A stretch of DNA of 64,000 bases from Nostoc sp. FACHB-280. GTDB taxonomy: Bacteria; Cyanobacteriota; Cyanobacteriia; Cyanobacteriales; Nostocaceae. Location of the stretch: the NCBI RefSeq assembly GCF_014697615.1, contig NZ_JACJSD010000024.1, positions 1 to 64,000 of the forward strand, written 5' to 3'. A program made the translations under genes and the position numbers. The number at the start of each line of letters is the position of its first letter. Position 1 is the stretch's first letter. Below, in pieces: positions 35,639-44,617 of this stretch. The notes under the pieces are model-generated. The model did no database searches. It saw only the letters and a program-made list of their open reading frames with translations, and was not told the DNA's origin.

Positions 35639-37258
35639 ATGCAACAAGGAAGCTTTATTTGGGGTCATCGAGAAAAGCAGCATCGGGCGCTGGAAAAATG
35701 GATTGATCGGGTTTGGATATTAGTATTGCTGTTGGCGGCGGTGCTATTATTTAGTATCAATCTGGGAAGCTTACCGCTACGAGATTGGGATGAAGGAACG
35801 ATCGCTCAAATTTCCCGTGAAATTTGGAATGCACCCGCAGGTTCTCTACGTTGGCTTTATCCCACTTTAGGCGGCGAACCCTACTATAACAAGCCACCTC
35901 TAGCCCATTGGTTAATTGCGGGAACTTACGCTGTTGTCGGTGTGAATGAGTGGACAACACGTTTGCCAGGAGCAATTTTAACAGCTTTGTCTGTGCCTTT
36001 GCTTTACTGCATTGGGCGAGAAATCTTTCGTCAACGTTGGGCGGCGGTTTACAGTGCTTTAATTTATCTGACAATGCTGCCTGTGGTACGTTATGGCAGA
36101 TTAGCGATGAGCGATGGCGTGTTAGTCTGCTTTTTGCTAGTGATGATGCTGTGTGTATTGCGATCGCGCCGTGATTTACGCTATTGCTTGGGAGTCGGGA
36201 TTAGTTTTGGCTTGATTTGCCTCACACAAGGGTTTTTCGGCATTTTCCTGGGTGCGATCGCTATAATATTTTTGTTTTGGGATACCCCCAGATTGCTCAC
36301 AAGTTACTATTTCTGGACAGGTATCTTGATCGGAATTTTGCCGGCTGTGGGTTGGTATGCTGCCCAAATTTCGCACTATGGTTATGCTGTTGTCAAAATA
36401 GGCTTACAAAATCAATCTCGTAGCCAAGTTGATACATTTGTCATCAACAGTTATCAAGTACCTTGGTATTACATAATTGAGCTTTTAAAGTGGACATGGC
36501 CTTGGTTACTATTTTTACCCCAAACTGGGCGTTACGTTTGGGAAAATCGCAACCTCAGTTGGGCGAAATTAATTCAGGTGTGGTGTGGCTTTTATTTAGT
36601 AAGTATTTCTTTGTTAGATACTAAATTACCTTGGTATATCTTGCCAATTTATCCAGCTTTAGCGTTAGCTTTTGGGGCGTTATTAGCTGAGACAGAAAAC
36701 TTACCTTTATTGTCATCTTATCCCCGGAGTTGGGTAGTGGGATTGTCTGTACTGGCGGTTCTGGCTTCTGCTAGTAGTATGTATTTTAGTTGGGGTATAC
36801 CACCCAGAACAGATTTACAACTGATTTTTGCCGCAGTTGCTATTACCATGATTTTGGCAGCAATTTTAGCAGAACGCGGTGACGGACAATTTTTAAGGAT
36901 TTTATTTTGGGGAAGTTATATTGCGTTATTTTTATTAGTCAAATCTAACTATTGGGCTTGGGAATTATCCGCAGCTTATCCAGTTAAACCAGTGGCGACG
37001 ATGATATCCCGTGTGAATCCTGCTGTCAAAAAGATTTATACATCGTTTCCTTACCATCGTTCGTCTTTAGATTTTTACAGCGATCGCACTATTATTCCGG
37101 CTCCGGCGGACGAACTAAAATATTATTGGCAATACAGCAGCAAACCCTACTTTTTACTCAATGCTGCCGCACTCAATAACCTCCAGTTAGAATCAATGAA
37201 AATCATTGATCAAGCTGAAGGCTGGAAATTAGTGACAAAAGAAACACCAAGGTTATGA
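35639..37258 (+). CDS. Glycosyltransferase family 39-like membrane protein (ArnT/PMT type)
   Basis: 539 residues with about ten or more transmembrane helices. The first periplasmic loop has the acidic motif SLPLRDWDEGTIAQISREI, where Asp/Glu residues are expected to bind a metal or the acceptor in GT-C enzymes. The following PTLGGEPYYNKPPLAHWLIA is also typical. These enzymes use polyprenyl-phosphate sugars and add them to lipids or proteins at the outer face. The exact donor and acceptor are unknown. The end converges on the small zinc-ribbon gene. Confidence 0.9.
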   Translation: MQQGSFIWGHREKQHRALEKWIDRVWILVLLLAAVLLFSINLGSLPLRDWDEGTIAQISREIWNAPAGSLRWLYPTLGGEPYYNKPPLAHWLIAGTYAVVGVNEWTTRLPGAILTALSVPLLYCIGREIFRQRWAAVYSALIYLTMLPVVRYGRLAMSDGVLVCFLLVMMLCVLRSRRDLRYCLGVGISFGLICLTQGFFGIFLGAIAIIFLFWDTPRLLTSYYFWTGILIGILPAVGWYAAQISHYGYAVVKIGLQNQSRSQVDTFVINSYQVPWYYIIELLKWTWPWLLFLPQTGRYVWENRNLSWAKLIQVWCGFYLVSISLLDTKLPWYILPIYPALALAFGALLAETENLPLLSSYPRSWVVGLSVLAVLASASSMYFSWGIPPRTDLQLIFAAVAITMILAAILAERGDGQFLRILFWGSYIALFLLVKSNYWAWELSAAYPVKPVATMISRVNPAVKKIYTSFPYHRSSLDFYSDRTIIPAPADELKYYWQYSSKPYFLLNAAALNNLQLESMKIIDQAEGWKLVTKETPRL

Positions 37259-37322
37259 AGTATGAAGTCTGAAATTGCCGGAATTTATACTTCATAACAA
37301 TTAAATATGAAGCTGCACCTAT

Positions 37323-37364
37323 AAATTCTGTAGAGACGTTGTATACAACGTCTCTACAGAATTT
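37323..37364. terminator. Perfect 42-bp palindrome, probable two-way terminator
   Basis: The arms start AAATTCTGTAGAGACGTTGTA and the second half is the exact reverse complement. It lies between the convergent GT39 gene (ends 37258) and the zinc-ribbon gene (stop at 37363-37365), so it can form a hairpin in RNA from either side. The stop codon of the zinc-ribbon gene overlaps its last bases. It shares its core with 30915-30936. Confidence 0.75.
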
Positions 37365-37731
37365 AGTCTTGAATTCTTTCGTTTTTCGGCAATGCCAACT
37401 CATCGTGGTTGGTGTTTTGCTGCATAATGGCGATCGCACTGAATAAAACTGCACCGCCAAGTGCTAGAGTAAGCAAAGGTCGCTTTAATGGTAGAAAATC
37501 CCGGATAATTCTGGCCAAGGGGCTACTTTGGCGACGCAATGCCGAAGCTAGAAGTATATGCTTAAAAGTAAAAGGATCGCGGACATAATGACCGCTACGA
37601 CAGACAACTAATCTTTCTTGGCAATAAGGACAGGTAAATAAACCTATGTAAGCCTTGATTGGTTTGGGTCTAGCATTTCTTTGGCAAATTGGGCAAGTAA
37701 CATAATGATTATCAAATATGGGTGTGTTCAT
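37363..37731 (-). CDS. Small zinc-ribbon membrane-anchored protein
   Basis: 122 residues. The N-terminal zinc ribbon has C13-PI-C16 and C34-PY-C37 (VTCPICQRNARP and FTCPYCQERL). A following hydrophobic segment (LLTLALGGAVLFSAIAIMQ, about 85-105) is a single membrane helix, with a short tail. I do not recognise a specific function. The stop lies at the edge of the 42-bp palindrome. The next feature upstream on this strand is a long intergenic region. Confidence 0.65.
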   Translation of the reverse strand: MNTPIFDNHYVTCPICQRNARPKPIKAYIGLFTCPYCQERLVVCRSGHYVRDPFTFKHILLASALRRQSSPLARIIRDFLPLKRPLLTLALGGAVLFSAIAIMQQNTNHDELALPKNERIQD

Positions 37732-38319
37732 TTACCTTGTCCGCCTAGTCCATCTACTTGCTCGATAAAGATAGGTATATTGAATTTCTGCGTTACGCAA
37801 TAGTAGTTTTGCTAGTTGAAGATGATGACCTGAAGCCAGTGATTTAGGATTGATTCTGAACGCGGGGGTACAGAAATTGAAAATTTTGGATACGTTCTGT
37901 CGACTAATGACGACAGATGAACCAAAAAAATCTCAAATCGGCACAGTCAATCATCCTTTAAGCGTTCTACTAGGGATAACTCAATGGTCGCAACACGAGT
38001 ATAGCTAGATTTGAGTGAGGATGACTGCTGTTTGCTGCTCACTTATGGTACATCTACTCAATACATTAATAATGTATTTTATCGGAAGAAAATTGCGAAA
38101 CTGCTAATTTGTACCATACCAGCGATCGCTGACCATTGAATATTAATTTTCTCTCATCTGGCTGTTCTCCTAGAAAACTTTCACCCAATACATTTTTTTA
38201 ATCAAAGCTTTATAAATCCAGCTAATCTCACTTACTTGTCTGGTTGATAAATAATGGCTCACAATGAGAAATAACAGAGAAGAATTTAAATTTTTTCTTA
38301 CATTTACCCCAACCGTTCA
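37732..38319. promoter_or_regulatory. Intergenic region with AATACATTA palindrome
   Basis: 588 bp between the divergent zinc-ribbon and ClC genes. A perfect palindrome, AATACATTA, one base, TAATGTATT, lies at 38060-38078. It may be an operator. No RNA gene or ORF is supported. Confidence 0.4.
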
Positions 38320-40218
38320 ATGACTCTCTTGCCTCCCACCAACGTCAGGAAGGTAACGGAACAACCTGCACTTCCTCCACCTACTAACCGCCTAACACAT
38401 CTCATTAACCGTTTTCAACCCACACCGGAAACAGTTGTGCTGTTTTTAGCCATATTAATTGGTGGTGGTACTGGCATGGGTGTAGTGACATTCCACTATT
38501 TAATTGAGCTAATTCACCATCTGATGCTAGAAGATTTGATGAGTGTAATTGGCGCTTGGGGTGGCTGGACTTTAGCCTGTGTCACCATTCTGGGTGGATT
38601 AATTGTCGGATTAATGCGCTGGCACACCCAAGATTTTGGCCCTAGTTTGTCTACTTTAATCGCCGCCTCCCAAGGAACAGCAGTTCAGCGTCCCTTAAGG
38701 CCTGTCACCAAAATGATTGCCGCATCTGTTTCTTTGGGAAGTGGGGCTTCTTTGGGGCCAGAAGGGCCGAGTGTGGAAATTGGCGCTAACTTTGGGATGT
38801 TGTTGTCTCTGATTCTCCAAGTCTCCCAAGAACGTCAGCGTTTGCTTTTAAGTGCTGGTGCAGCCGCAGGTTTAGCCGCCGGATTTAATGCACCAATCGC
38901 TGGGGTATTTTTTGCCCTAGAAGTAGTTATGGGCGCAACATCTTTTGCCACTTCGGCGGTGAGTGTGGTGTTACTTGCGGCGGTGGTGGCGGCGTTAATT
39001 GCCCAAATTGGCTTAGGGACGCAACCTGCCTTTACTTTACCTGCATACCAAGTTCGTAGCCCGTTTGAATTACCTTTGTATCTCGGCTTGGGTTTGGGTG
39101 CGAGTTTAATTTCTTTGTTTTACACCGAATTAATTCGTTTAGCTAAAGCCTGCTTTGCCGGCACAATTCCTGGCTGGGAATTTTTTCAAAGTATCCCCAA
39201 ATCAATTCACCCAATTATCGGGGGGGTAATTTTAGGCATTGTGGCTTTGCAATTCCCCCAGATTTTAGGCATTGGTTATGGCACTGTCCAAGCCATGCTG
39301 CAAGATGTGGAATTTTCTTTAAATCTGTTGCTGGCTTTGCTGGTAGTGAAATTATTCATGACAGCCATTAGTGCTGGGAGTGGTTTTGTGGGTGGTTTAT
39401 TTGCCCCAGCCATGTTTTTAGGCGCTTCTTTCGGCTCGGCTTATGCCAAAATTTTATGTCTGATTGTGCCAGGAATTGACGCATACATGGCTGCACCCCC
39501 AGCTTATGCAATGGTAGGGATGGCGGCGGTGTTGGCTGCTAGTGTGAGAGCGCCATTAACTGCGATTATTATGCTGTTTGAATTAACTCGTGATTACCGC
39601 ATTGTTTTACCGTTAATGGCTGCGGTGGGTTTAAGTGTGTGGTTAATAGATCAAATTAAACCAAATGTTAACTCTAACTCGAAGCTGCAACAATTTGGTT
39701 TAGCAGATTTAAAAGATGAGCAAGCAGAAATTGTGCAGGAAATTTTAGTGGAAGATGCTGTACTTTCCTGCCCAAAAAAATTACCTGCAACTTTAGGATT
39801 GTTAGAAGCCGCGATAGAAATGACCCGCGATCGCATACGCAGTGCTTTAGTAATTAATGAAGCCGAGCAATTAGTCGGGATTATTTCTCTAGAAGATATT
39901 AATCGCGCTCTAACTCGCTGGCAAAATTACCAAAATTCTGCCACAGAAAATACTGATGAATTATCCAATCAAACTCTCATGGATATTTGCACCACGGAAA
40001 TTCTCTATGCTTGGCGGGATGAACCTTTATCTGAAGCTTTAGATCGGATGGCTTTGCGTGGTTTGCATCAGTTACCAGTGGTAGCTAGAGACAACCAAGA
40101 GCGCATTTTGGGTTTATTAGAAAAAGAGCAAATTGCCTTAACCTGCAATTTAGCCGTCACCCGCAAAACACTCCACCAATATATTTTTAGTCAAAAGTCA
40201 ATGGTCAATGATCAATAG
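38320..40218 (+). CDS. ClC-type chloride transporter/channel with CBS pair
   Basis: 632 residues: ClC core (about 35-450) and two CBS domains (about 480-625). The external glutamate motif is GPEGPSVE, with E148 equivalent to the E. coli gate. After APIAGVFFAL come E201 and V202, so the second, internal proton-path Glu (E203 in E. coli) is Val. This Glu/Val arrangement is typical of Cl- channels, while exchangers keep both Glu. The first anion motif is FGPSLST instead of GSGIP. It starts MTLLPPTNVR. The CBS pair suggests regulation by nucleotides. Confidence 0.92.
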   Translation: MTLLPPTNVRKVTEQPALPPPTNRLTHLINRFQPTPETVVLFLAILIGGGTGMGVVTFHYLIELIHHLMLEDLMSVIGAWGGWTLACVTILGGLIVGLMRWHTQDFGPSLSTLIAASQGTAVQRPLRPVTKMIAASVSLGSGASLGPEGPSVEIGANFGMLLSLILQVSQERQRLLLSAGAAAGLAAGFNAPIAGVFFALEVVMGATSFATSAVSVVLLAAVVAALIAQIGLGTQPAFTLPAYQVRSPFELPLYLGLGLGASLISLFYTELIRLAKACFAGTIPGWEFFQSIPKSIHPIIGGVILGIVALQFPQILGIGYGTVQAMLQDVEFSLNLLLALLVVKLFMTAISAGSGFVGGLFAPAMFLGASFGSAYAKILCLIVPGIDAYMAAPPAYAMVGMAAVLAASVRAPLTAIIMLFELTRDYRIVLPLMAAVGLSVWLIDQIKPNVNSNSKLQQFGLADLKDEQAEIVQEILVEDAVLSCPKKLPATLGLLEAAIEMTRDRIRSALVINEAEQLVGIISLEDINRALTRWQNYQNSATENTDELSNQTLMDICTTEILYAWRDEPLSEALDRMALRGLHQLPVVARDNQERILGLLEKEQIALTCNLAVTRKTLHQYIFSQKSMVNDQ

Positions 40219-40275
40219 TTAATAGTCATGATTTCTATTGACTCTTGACTCTTGACTTTGCACTCTTGACTATTT
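40197..40275. repeat. Degenerate TTGACT-type heptamer repeat
   Basis: Repeated TCAATGG, TCAATAG, TTGACTC and CTTGACT units fill the gap between convergent ClC and cyAbrB genes, typical of heptameric intergenic repeats. Confidence 0.7.
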
Positions 40276-40276
40276 A

Positions 40277-40690
40277 TTATGCTGAGGCTTCGATTTCCTC
40301 AATACCTTCTCTGTCTTCTGGATCTACTTGACGCAGGCGAATGTGTTTCTTACCTAAAGTGATCAGAAACTCATCACCAGGCTTGAGATTCATTTGTTTT
40401 GTGTAAGCAGAACCAATCAGTAAGTTACCGTTGGATTGCACACTAATCCGATAGCTGGCACTGCGTCCGCCTCGTCCATTTGCATTCGGCGCACTATCTA
40501 ATTGAATGCCTTCAGCATCAATGAGAGCATTCAAAAATTTCATCATATTGACACGCTCTATACCATTTTTGGTCACGGTATAGTAGCCGCACTCCTTAGC
40601 TTTTTCTTCTTTGCTAAGGTTCTCTAGCTCTTTGACTTTTTTGAGCAGATCCTCCCCAACTAGGGGTTCAATTTTTTTCTGTTTAGGCAT
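40277..40690 (-). CDS. cyAbrB transcriptional regulator (cyAbrB2/CalB-like)
   Basis: 137 residues from the ATG at 40690. It has the cyanobacterial layout: an N-terminal helical segment (EDLLKKVKELENLSKEEKAK, CGYYTVTKNGIERVNMMKF) and a C-terminal AbrB-type DNA-binding segment (SYRISVQSNGNLLIGSAYTKQMNLKPGDEFLITL). The start MPKQKKIEPLVGEDL matches cyAbrB2-type proteins by memory rather than the cyAbrB1/CalA type. Such proteins affect C/N balance, hydrogenase and other genes. Upstream, an inverted repeat TATAGTTT/AAACTATA at 40889-40917 could be a control site. Confidence 0.88.
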   Translation of the reverse strand: MPKQKKIEPLVGEDLLKKVKELENLSKEEKAKECGYYTVTKNGIERVNMMKFLNALIDAEGIQLDSAPNANGRGGRSASYRISVQSNGNLLIGSAYTKQMNLKPGDEFLITLGKKHIRLRQVDPEDREGIEEIEASA

Positions 40691-41126
40691 CAACTTAGGT
40701 TGAAAATGAATGGTTGAAGTAGTTGAATCGATTTTATTTTAGCTGAGGTTGAGTTGATAGGAACAAAATTCATTCGTTTTTATATCAACCTAGCCAAGTA
40801 TATTACAATCCTAGCCAGAATTGTTGCACAATTATCAATAATGTCAAGACAATCTATTGTTTATATATCGACAATGCTGATGGATATATATAGTTTGGAA
40901 AAAACTGCTAAACTATAATTGTTTAAGTTTTTTAAACTAAGGCAAAAAAGTTTATCTACTCAGTCAGCTTGCTTCTGGGAACATAAGATGATAAGCAACC
41001 CTGATTTTTAGTCAATAATCCATAGTCCACAGTCAAAGGCAAAATCTATTTATTAGTAGTTTTCTAACTTGTGACTATTGAGCATTGACCATTGACTATT
41101 GACTTTTGACGCTTGACTAAAAAATA
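40691..41126. promoter_or_regulatory. Intergenic region with inverted repeat and heptamer repeats
   Basis: About 436 bp between divergent cyAbrB and Rrf2 genes. The inverted repeat TATAGTTT/AAACTATA lies at 40889-40917. Degenerate TTGACTA-type heptamers occupy 41013-41112, close to the Rrf2 start. Confidence 0.45.
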
Positions 41127-41570
41127 ATGAAACTAACTACCAAAGGACATTACAGTGTCAAAGCATTGCTAGATTTAAGCTTACAGCCAGATTATGGGCC
41201 GGTATCTGTCAGAGCGATCGCTCAACGTCAAGATATTCCTGCACCATACCTAGAAAAGTTACTAATAGAAATGCGTCGGTCGGGGTTAGTTAAATCAATT
41301 CGGGGCAGCATTGGTGGCTACCAACTAGCAAGAGAACCCAAAGAAATCTCCATCGGACAAATATTAGAAGCCGTCGGTGAAACCATTACCCATATTCCCG
41401 ATCGCCACCCAACACCAATACAAGCAGAAGATTGGGTAACATACACTCTCTGGCAAAGACTTAACCAAAAACTTAAAGAAGCTTTATACAGTATTACCTT
41501 GGCTGATCTTTATTACGATGCCCGCAGTTGGCAAGCATCTTTAGGAGAAGAAGCAAGTTTTGTGGTTTAG
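41127..41570 (+). CDS. Rrf2 family transcriptional regulator, second copy
   Basis: 147 residues, MKLTTKGHYSVKALLDLSL start, typical of Rrf2. The winged-helix is seen as PAPYLEKLLIEMRRSGLVKSIRGSIGGYQLAREP. It lacks all the IscR cluster cysteines. It is followed by cobD 78 bp downstream on the same strand, with a heptamer repeat between. Targets unknown. Confidence 0.85.
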   Translation: MKLTTKGHYSVKALLDLSLQPDYGPVSVRAIAQRQDIPAPYLEKLLIEMRRSGLVKSIRGSIGGYQLAREPKEISIGQILEAVGETITHIPDRHPTPIQAEDWVTYTLWQRLNQKLKEALYSITLADLYYDARSWQASLGEEASFVV

Positions 41571-41574
41571 TCAA

Positions 41575-41645
41575 TGGTCATGTGTCATTAGTCATTGGCA
41601 ACACTCCAGACAAATGACTGATGACAAAGGACAAAGGACAAACAA
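41575..41645. repeat. Degenerate heptamer repeat between rrf2 and cobD
   Basis: TGACNAA-type units (AATGACT, GATGACA, GGACAAA) repeat through the gap, directly before the cobD start. Confidence 0.6.
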
Positions 41646-41648
41646 CAA

Positions 41649-42608
41649 ATGACATTAATCATCGCCGCAATTTTAGATTTCTTAATAGGTGATCCTTGGG
41701 GTTGGCCGCATCCAGTCCAAGTCATGGGATGGATAATTTCTCGGTTCACAAAATTTGCATTATCGATATGTCAAAATTCCATAACACAAAGAATCGCGGG
41801 AATTGTCCTGGCGATGATTTTAATTATTGGTAGTGGCGGCATCGGCTGGTTAATGATTCGAGTTGCTCACTGGTTACATCCAATATTGGCCATAGTTATA
41901 GAAAGTATTATCTTGGCTAGTTGTTTTGCCTTGAAAAGTTTACGAACCGCCGCCACCGATGTTTTACAACCTTTAATTGCGGGTAATTTATCCCAGGCGC
42001 GTCAAGCTTTAAGTAATTATGTTGGTCGAGATACCCAAAACCTTTCAGAAGCAGAAATTTTGCGGGCTGTGTTAGAAACAGTCACCGAAAATGCCACCGA
42101 TGGAGTCATGGCTCCATTGTTTTATGCTGCTGTTGGTGCTTGCGTGCCGAATTTAGGTGCAGTTCCTTTGGCTTTAGCCTACAAAGCCAGCAGTACCTTA
42201 GATTCAATGGTGGGTTATAAAGAAGCACCTTACACTTATATAGGTTGGTTTAGCGCCCGGTTAGAAGATTATTTAACTTGGCTACCTTGTCGCTTAACTG
42301 TAATTACCTTGGCACTGTTATCGCGTAAACCATTGCATGTTTGGCGGATATGTCGCAGAGATGCTGTTTTAGATCCCAGTCCCAATTCTGGTTGGAGTGA
42401 ATGTGCTTATGCGGCAATTTTGGGTGTGCAGATGGGTGGGATAAATTGGTATCGGGGTGTGGCGAAATCAAAACCCTTGTTAGGCGATGCCATTTACCCA
42501 ATTACGCCGACTAGCATTGATCAAGCTTTGCAACTAACGCGCTACAGCTTTTTATTGTGGTTAGGAATAGCGATCGCTATACTATTCTTGCTGCCAAACA
42601 GGTCATGA
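41649..42608 (+). CDS. cobD: Adenosylcobinamide-phosphate synthase
   Basis: 319 residues, integral membrane, of the CobD/CbiB family. The start IIAAILDFLIGDPWGWPHPVQ and the NYVGRDTQNLSEAEILRAVLETVTENATDGVMAPLFYA segment are diagnostic. It joins aminopropanol phosphate to adenosylcobyric acid in cobalamin synthesis. No other cob gene is adjacent. The later KASSTLDSMVGYKEAPYTYIGW segment also fits the family. Confidence 0.92.
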   Translation: MTLIIAAILDFLIGDPWGWPHPVQVMGWIISRFTKFALSICQNSITQRIAGIVLAMILIIGSGGIGWLMIRVAHWLHPILAIVIESIILASCFALKSLRTAATDVLQPLIAGNLSQARQALSNYVGRDTQNLSEAEILRAVLETVTENATDGVMAPLFYAAVGACVPNLGAVPLALAYKASSTLDSMVGYKEAPYTYIGWFSARLEDYLTWLPCRLTVITLALLSRKPLHVWRICRRDAVLDPSPNSGWSECAYAAILGVQMGGINWYRGVAKSKPLLGDAIYPITPTSIDQALQLTRYSFLLWLGIAIAILFLLPNRS

Positions 42609-42654
42609 TAGAAGTAATCAGTCAATTGACTATTGACTATTAACCAAACTTTTT

Positions 42655-43191
42655 ATGTGTGCAAAAGTAGTTGAAATTCTCTCATCAGAAGATTTACGGC
42701 GTACCTTAACTCGCTTGGCTTCCCAAATTGTCGAGCGATCGCGCGATTTATCGCAATTGGTACTTATGGGTATTTATACTAGAGGCGTACCCTTGGCAGA
42801 ATTACTAGCACGGCAAATTGAAATCCTAGAAGGTGTAAGCGTACCTGTAGGAGCCTTAGATATTACTTTTTATCGAGATGACCTTGACAAAATTGGCTTG
42901 CGGACTCCCGCTAAAACCAACATTCCCTTTGACTTAACTGGAAAAACCGTCGTCTTGGTAGATGATGTCATTTTCAAAGGTAGAACTATTCGCGCTGCTT
43001 TAAACGCTGTGACTGAATATGGTAGACCGGAAATTATTCGTTTAGCAGTGTTAGTAGACAGGGGTCATCGAGAAGTACCAATTCAAGCAGATTTTGTTGG
43101 TAAGCAATTACCCACCGCTAAAGAAGAAGTCGTCAAAGTTTATTTACAAGATTTAGATGGGCGAGATGCAGTGGAGTTAATTGGAGATTAA
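42655..43191 (+). CDS. pyrR: Bifunctional PyrR: pyr operon regulator/uracil phosphoribosyltransferase
   Basis: 178 residues with the PRPP-binding motif [21 protein letters not shown] near residue 100. The [15 protein letters not shown] lead and the [21 protein letters not shown] segment are typical of PyrR. In Bacillus it attenuates pyr mRNA and has weak uracil phosphoribosyltransferase activity. No pyr operon is adjacent, so a trans role or the salvage enzyme is possible. Confidence 0.92.
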   Translation: MCAKVVEILSSEDLRRTLTRLASQIVERSRDLSQLVLMGIYTRGVPLAELLARQIEILEGVSVPVGALDITFYRDDLDKIGLRTPAKTNIPFDLTGKTVVLVDDVIFKGRTIRAALNAVTEYGRPEIIRLAVLVDRGHREVPIQADFVGKQLPTAKEEVVKVYLQDLDGRDAVELIGD

Positions 43192-43243
43192 GTCAGTTCT
43201 GTACTGTGGAGTCGAAGTATCAAGTAAAGGAAGGTTGTAACCC

Positions 43244-43873
43244 TTGACTAATCAACTCTTATCAAAAGAAAAATTGCAAGCATCACTCCAGAATATCCAA
43301 ACCAACAGTGATGGCTCTCCCATAACCAATTTGCAGCTAGACAAAACTACAGCCGCAGAAATTGAACAATTAACCACAGAACTAGAAAGCGTTAATCCTT
43401 ACCCTCATCCGCTTGTATCTGCGATTTCTTTGCTAGATGGCGCTTGGCAATTGCAATACTCCACCGCCAGAGAAATTCGTTCTTTAGCTTCCTTACCATT
43501 AGGCTTAAAGGTAGGTAGAGTTTATCAAGTGATTGATGTTGCCAATCAAAGATTTTTCAATTTAGCTCAAGTTAAACATTCTCTGGGGGTAGTATCGGGA
43601 TACGTAAGAGTCACAGCTAATTTCGAGCCTGTAGACAACAAACGCATCAACGTCTATTTTGACAAACGCTACCTATCAGTTGAGAAGATTATTGGTATTA
43701 ACACTCCGCAACTCAATCCATTTAAGGTGATTCCCGCTAACAATCCTGCTGGTAGAGTCGCCACCCTTGACATTACTTACCTGGATGAAACCTTAAGAAT
43801 TGGACGTGGCGGTGATGGTAGTTTGTTTATTCTGACTAAATCTGAGCATTTACCAGAAGGCTCAGGAGATTGA
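43244..43873 (+). CDS. PAP/fibrillin family protein
   Basis: 209 residues from a TTG start with an AAGGAAGG ribosome site about 9 nt upstream; no ATG is available nearby. The family pattern appears as NPYPHPLVSAISLLDGAWQLQYSTA, then QRFFNLAQVKHSLGVVSGYVRVTANFEP, ending LRIGRGGDGSLFILTKS. Family members bind lipids or plastoglobules in plastids; the cyanobacterial role is membrane-related but not defined. Confidence 0.85.
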   Translation: MTNQLLSKEKLQASLQNIQTNSDGSPITNLQLDKTTAAEIEQLTTELESVNPYPHPLVSAISLLDGAWQLQYSTAREIRSLASLPLGLKVGRVYQVIDVANQRFFNLAQVKHSLGVVSGYVRVTANFEPVDNKRINVYFDKRYLSVEKIIGINTPQLNPFKVIPANNPAGRVATLDITYLDETLRIGRGGDGSLFILTKSEHLPEGSGD

Positions 43874-43946
43874 ATTTTGTAGAAGCGATCGCATTTTTGC
43901 CTGTAAATAGTTTGATAAAACAAAGGTAGAGTTCGAGCTACCACTA

Positions 43947-44138
43947 ATGACTACTACCAAAATTCATTTAGTTGTTGCCATTCATCAGATGATTCTGTTG
44001 GTGTTTTACACAGAGATTGATTCCTGGCAGTTTCGGTTGATTAGTCCTGGTGGAGCAGTTTTTGGTGAGCGCAAACTTTACTTTACACCCGAAGCGGCGG
44101 AGAAAGCAGGGCGGGAGTGGATTCAACAAGGCTCTTAA
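43947..44138 (+). CDS. Small hypothetical protein
   Basis: 63 residues. It begins MTTTKIHLVVAIHQMILL, then WQFRLISPGGAVFGERKLYFTPEAAEKAGREWI, a short alternating strand/helix pattern. It is probably a real small gene, since similar small proteins occur in Nostocales, but I cannot assign a function. It lies 73 bp past the fibrillin gene. Confidence 0.5.
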   Translation: MTTTKIHLVVAIHQMILLVFYTEIDSWQFRLISPGGAVFGERKLYFTPEAAEKAGREWIQQGS

Positions 44139-44359
44139 TCCAGAAACCCTTACACTCTACACCCAGTCTCAACAGCAAACAGAACAATAGCTCTACCTGA
44201 ACCCCTAGCAGGTAGATTCTGCACTGTGTTCTTGAGAGAAAATCTGTAAATCATTGATTTTTGTAATCTTGGGATTTTTAGTATTACTTATATAATACAA
44301 TTATATTACAAAACTGTCTACTCTAAATAGCTTTGCAAGTAACTGAGGGTGAATCGCTT

Positions 44360-44479
44360 CATATCATCCGCAGAGGGAGCAGCACCTCGACTTCGCTCGG
44401 CGACCGAAAGCAGGGGAGAGGGTTTTGAAGTGTCTGCACAGATTGACCGAATCATAAGTGATTACCCAGAAATGATATG
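44360..44479. repeat. MITE-like element, family E, copy 1
   Basis: The ends CATATCAT and ATGATATG are exact inverted repeats. Inside are CCTCGACTTCGCTCGGCGACC and GGAGAGGGTTTTGAAG. A related copy at 46267-46359 shares GGAGAGGGTTTTAAGG and CTGCACAGATT. Confidence 0.65.
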
Positions 44480-44513
44480 ACTCATACATAATCTCCAGAG
44501 CAGAAATAAATAA

Positions 44514-44586
44514 ACGAGGATTACTCACATTTTTGTTGACAAAATATGAATGATACTCATATTATCTAAATATGAGCGATGCTCAC
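44514..44586 (+). promoter_or_regulatory. Three 15-bp palindromic operator sites upstream of the P450
   Basis: ACGAGGATTACTCAC (44514-44528), ATGAATGATACTCAT (44546-44560) and ATGAGCGATGCTCAC (44572-44586) are variants of one palindrome, spaced 32 and 26 bp. The last ends 31 nt before the ATG at 44618. The same layout precedes the P450 remnant (47370-47441). The nearby TetR regulator at 46342 is the likely binder, by inference. Confidence 0.6.
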
Positions 44587-44617
44587 ATAAATAGTCAACT
44601 TAATGGAGTCTCTGACA

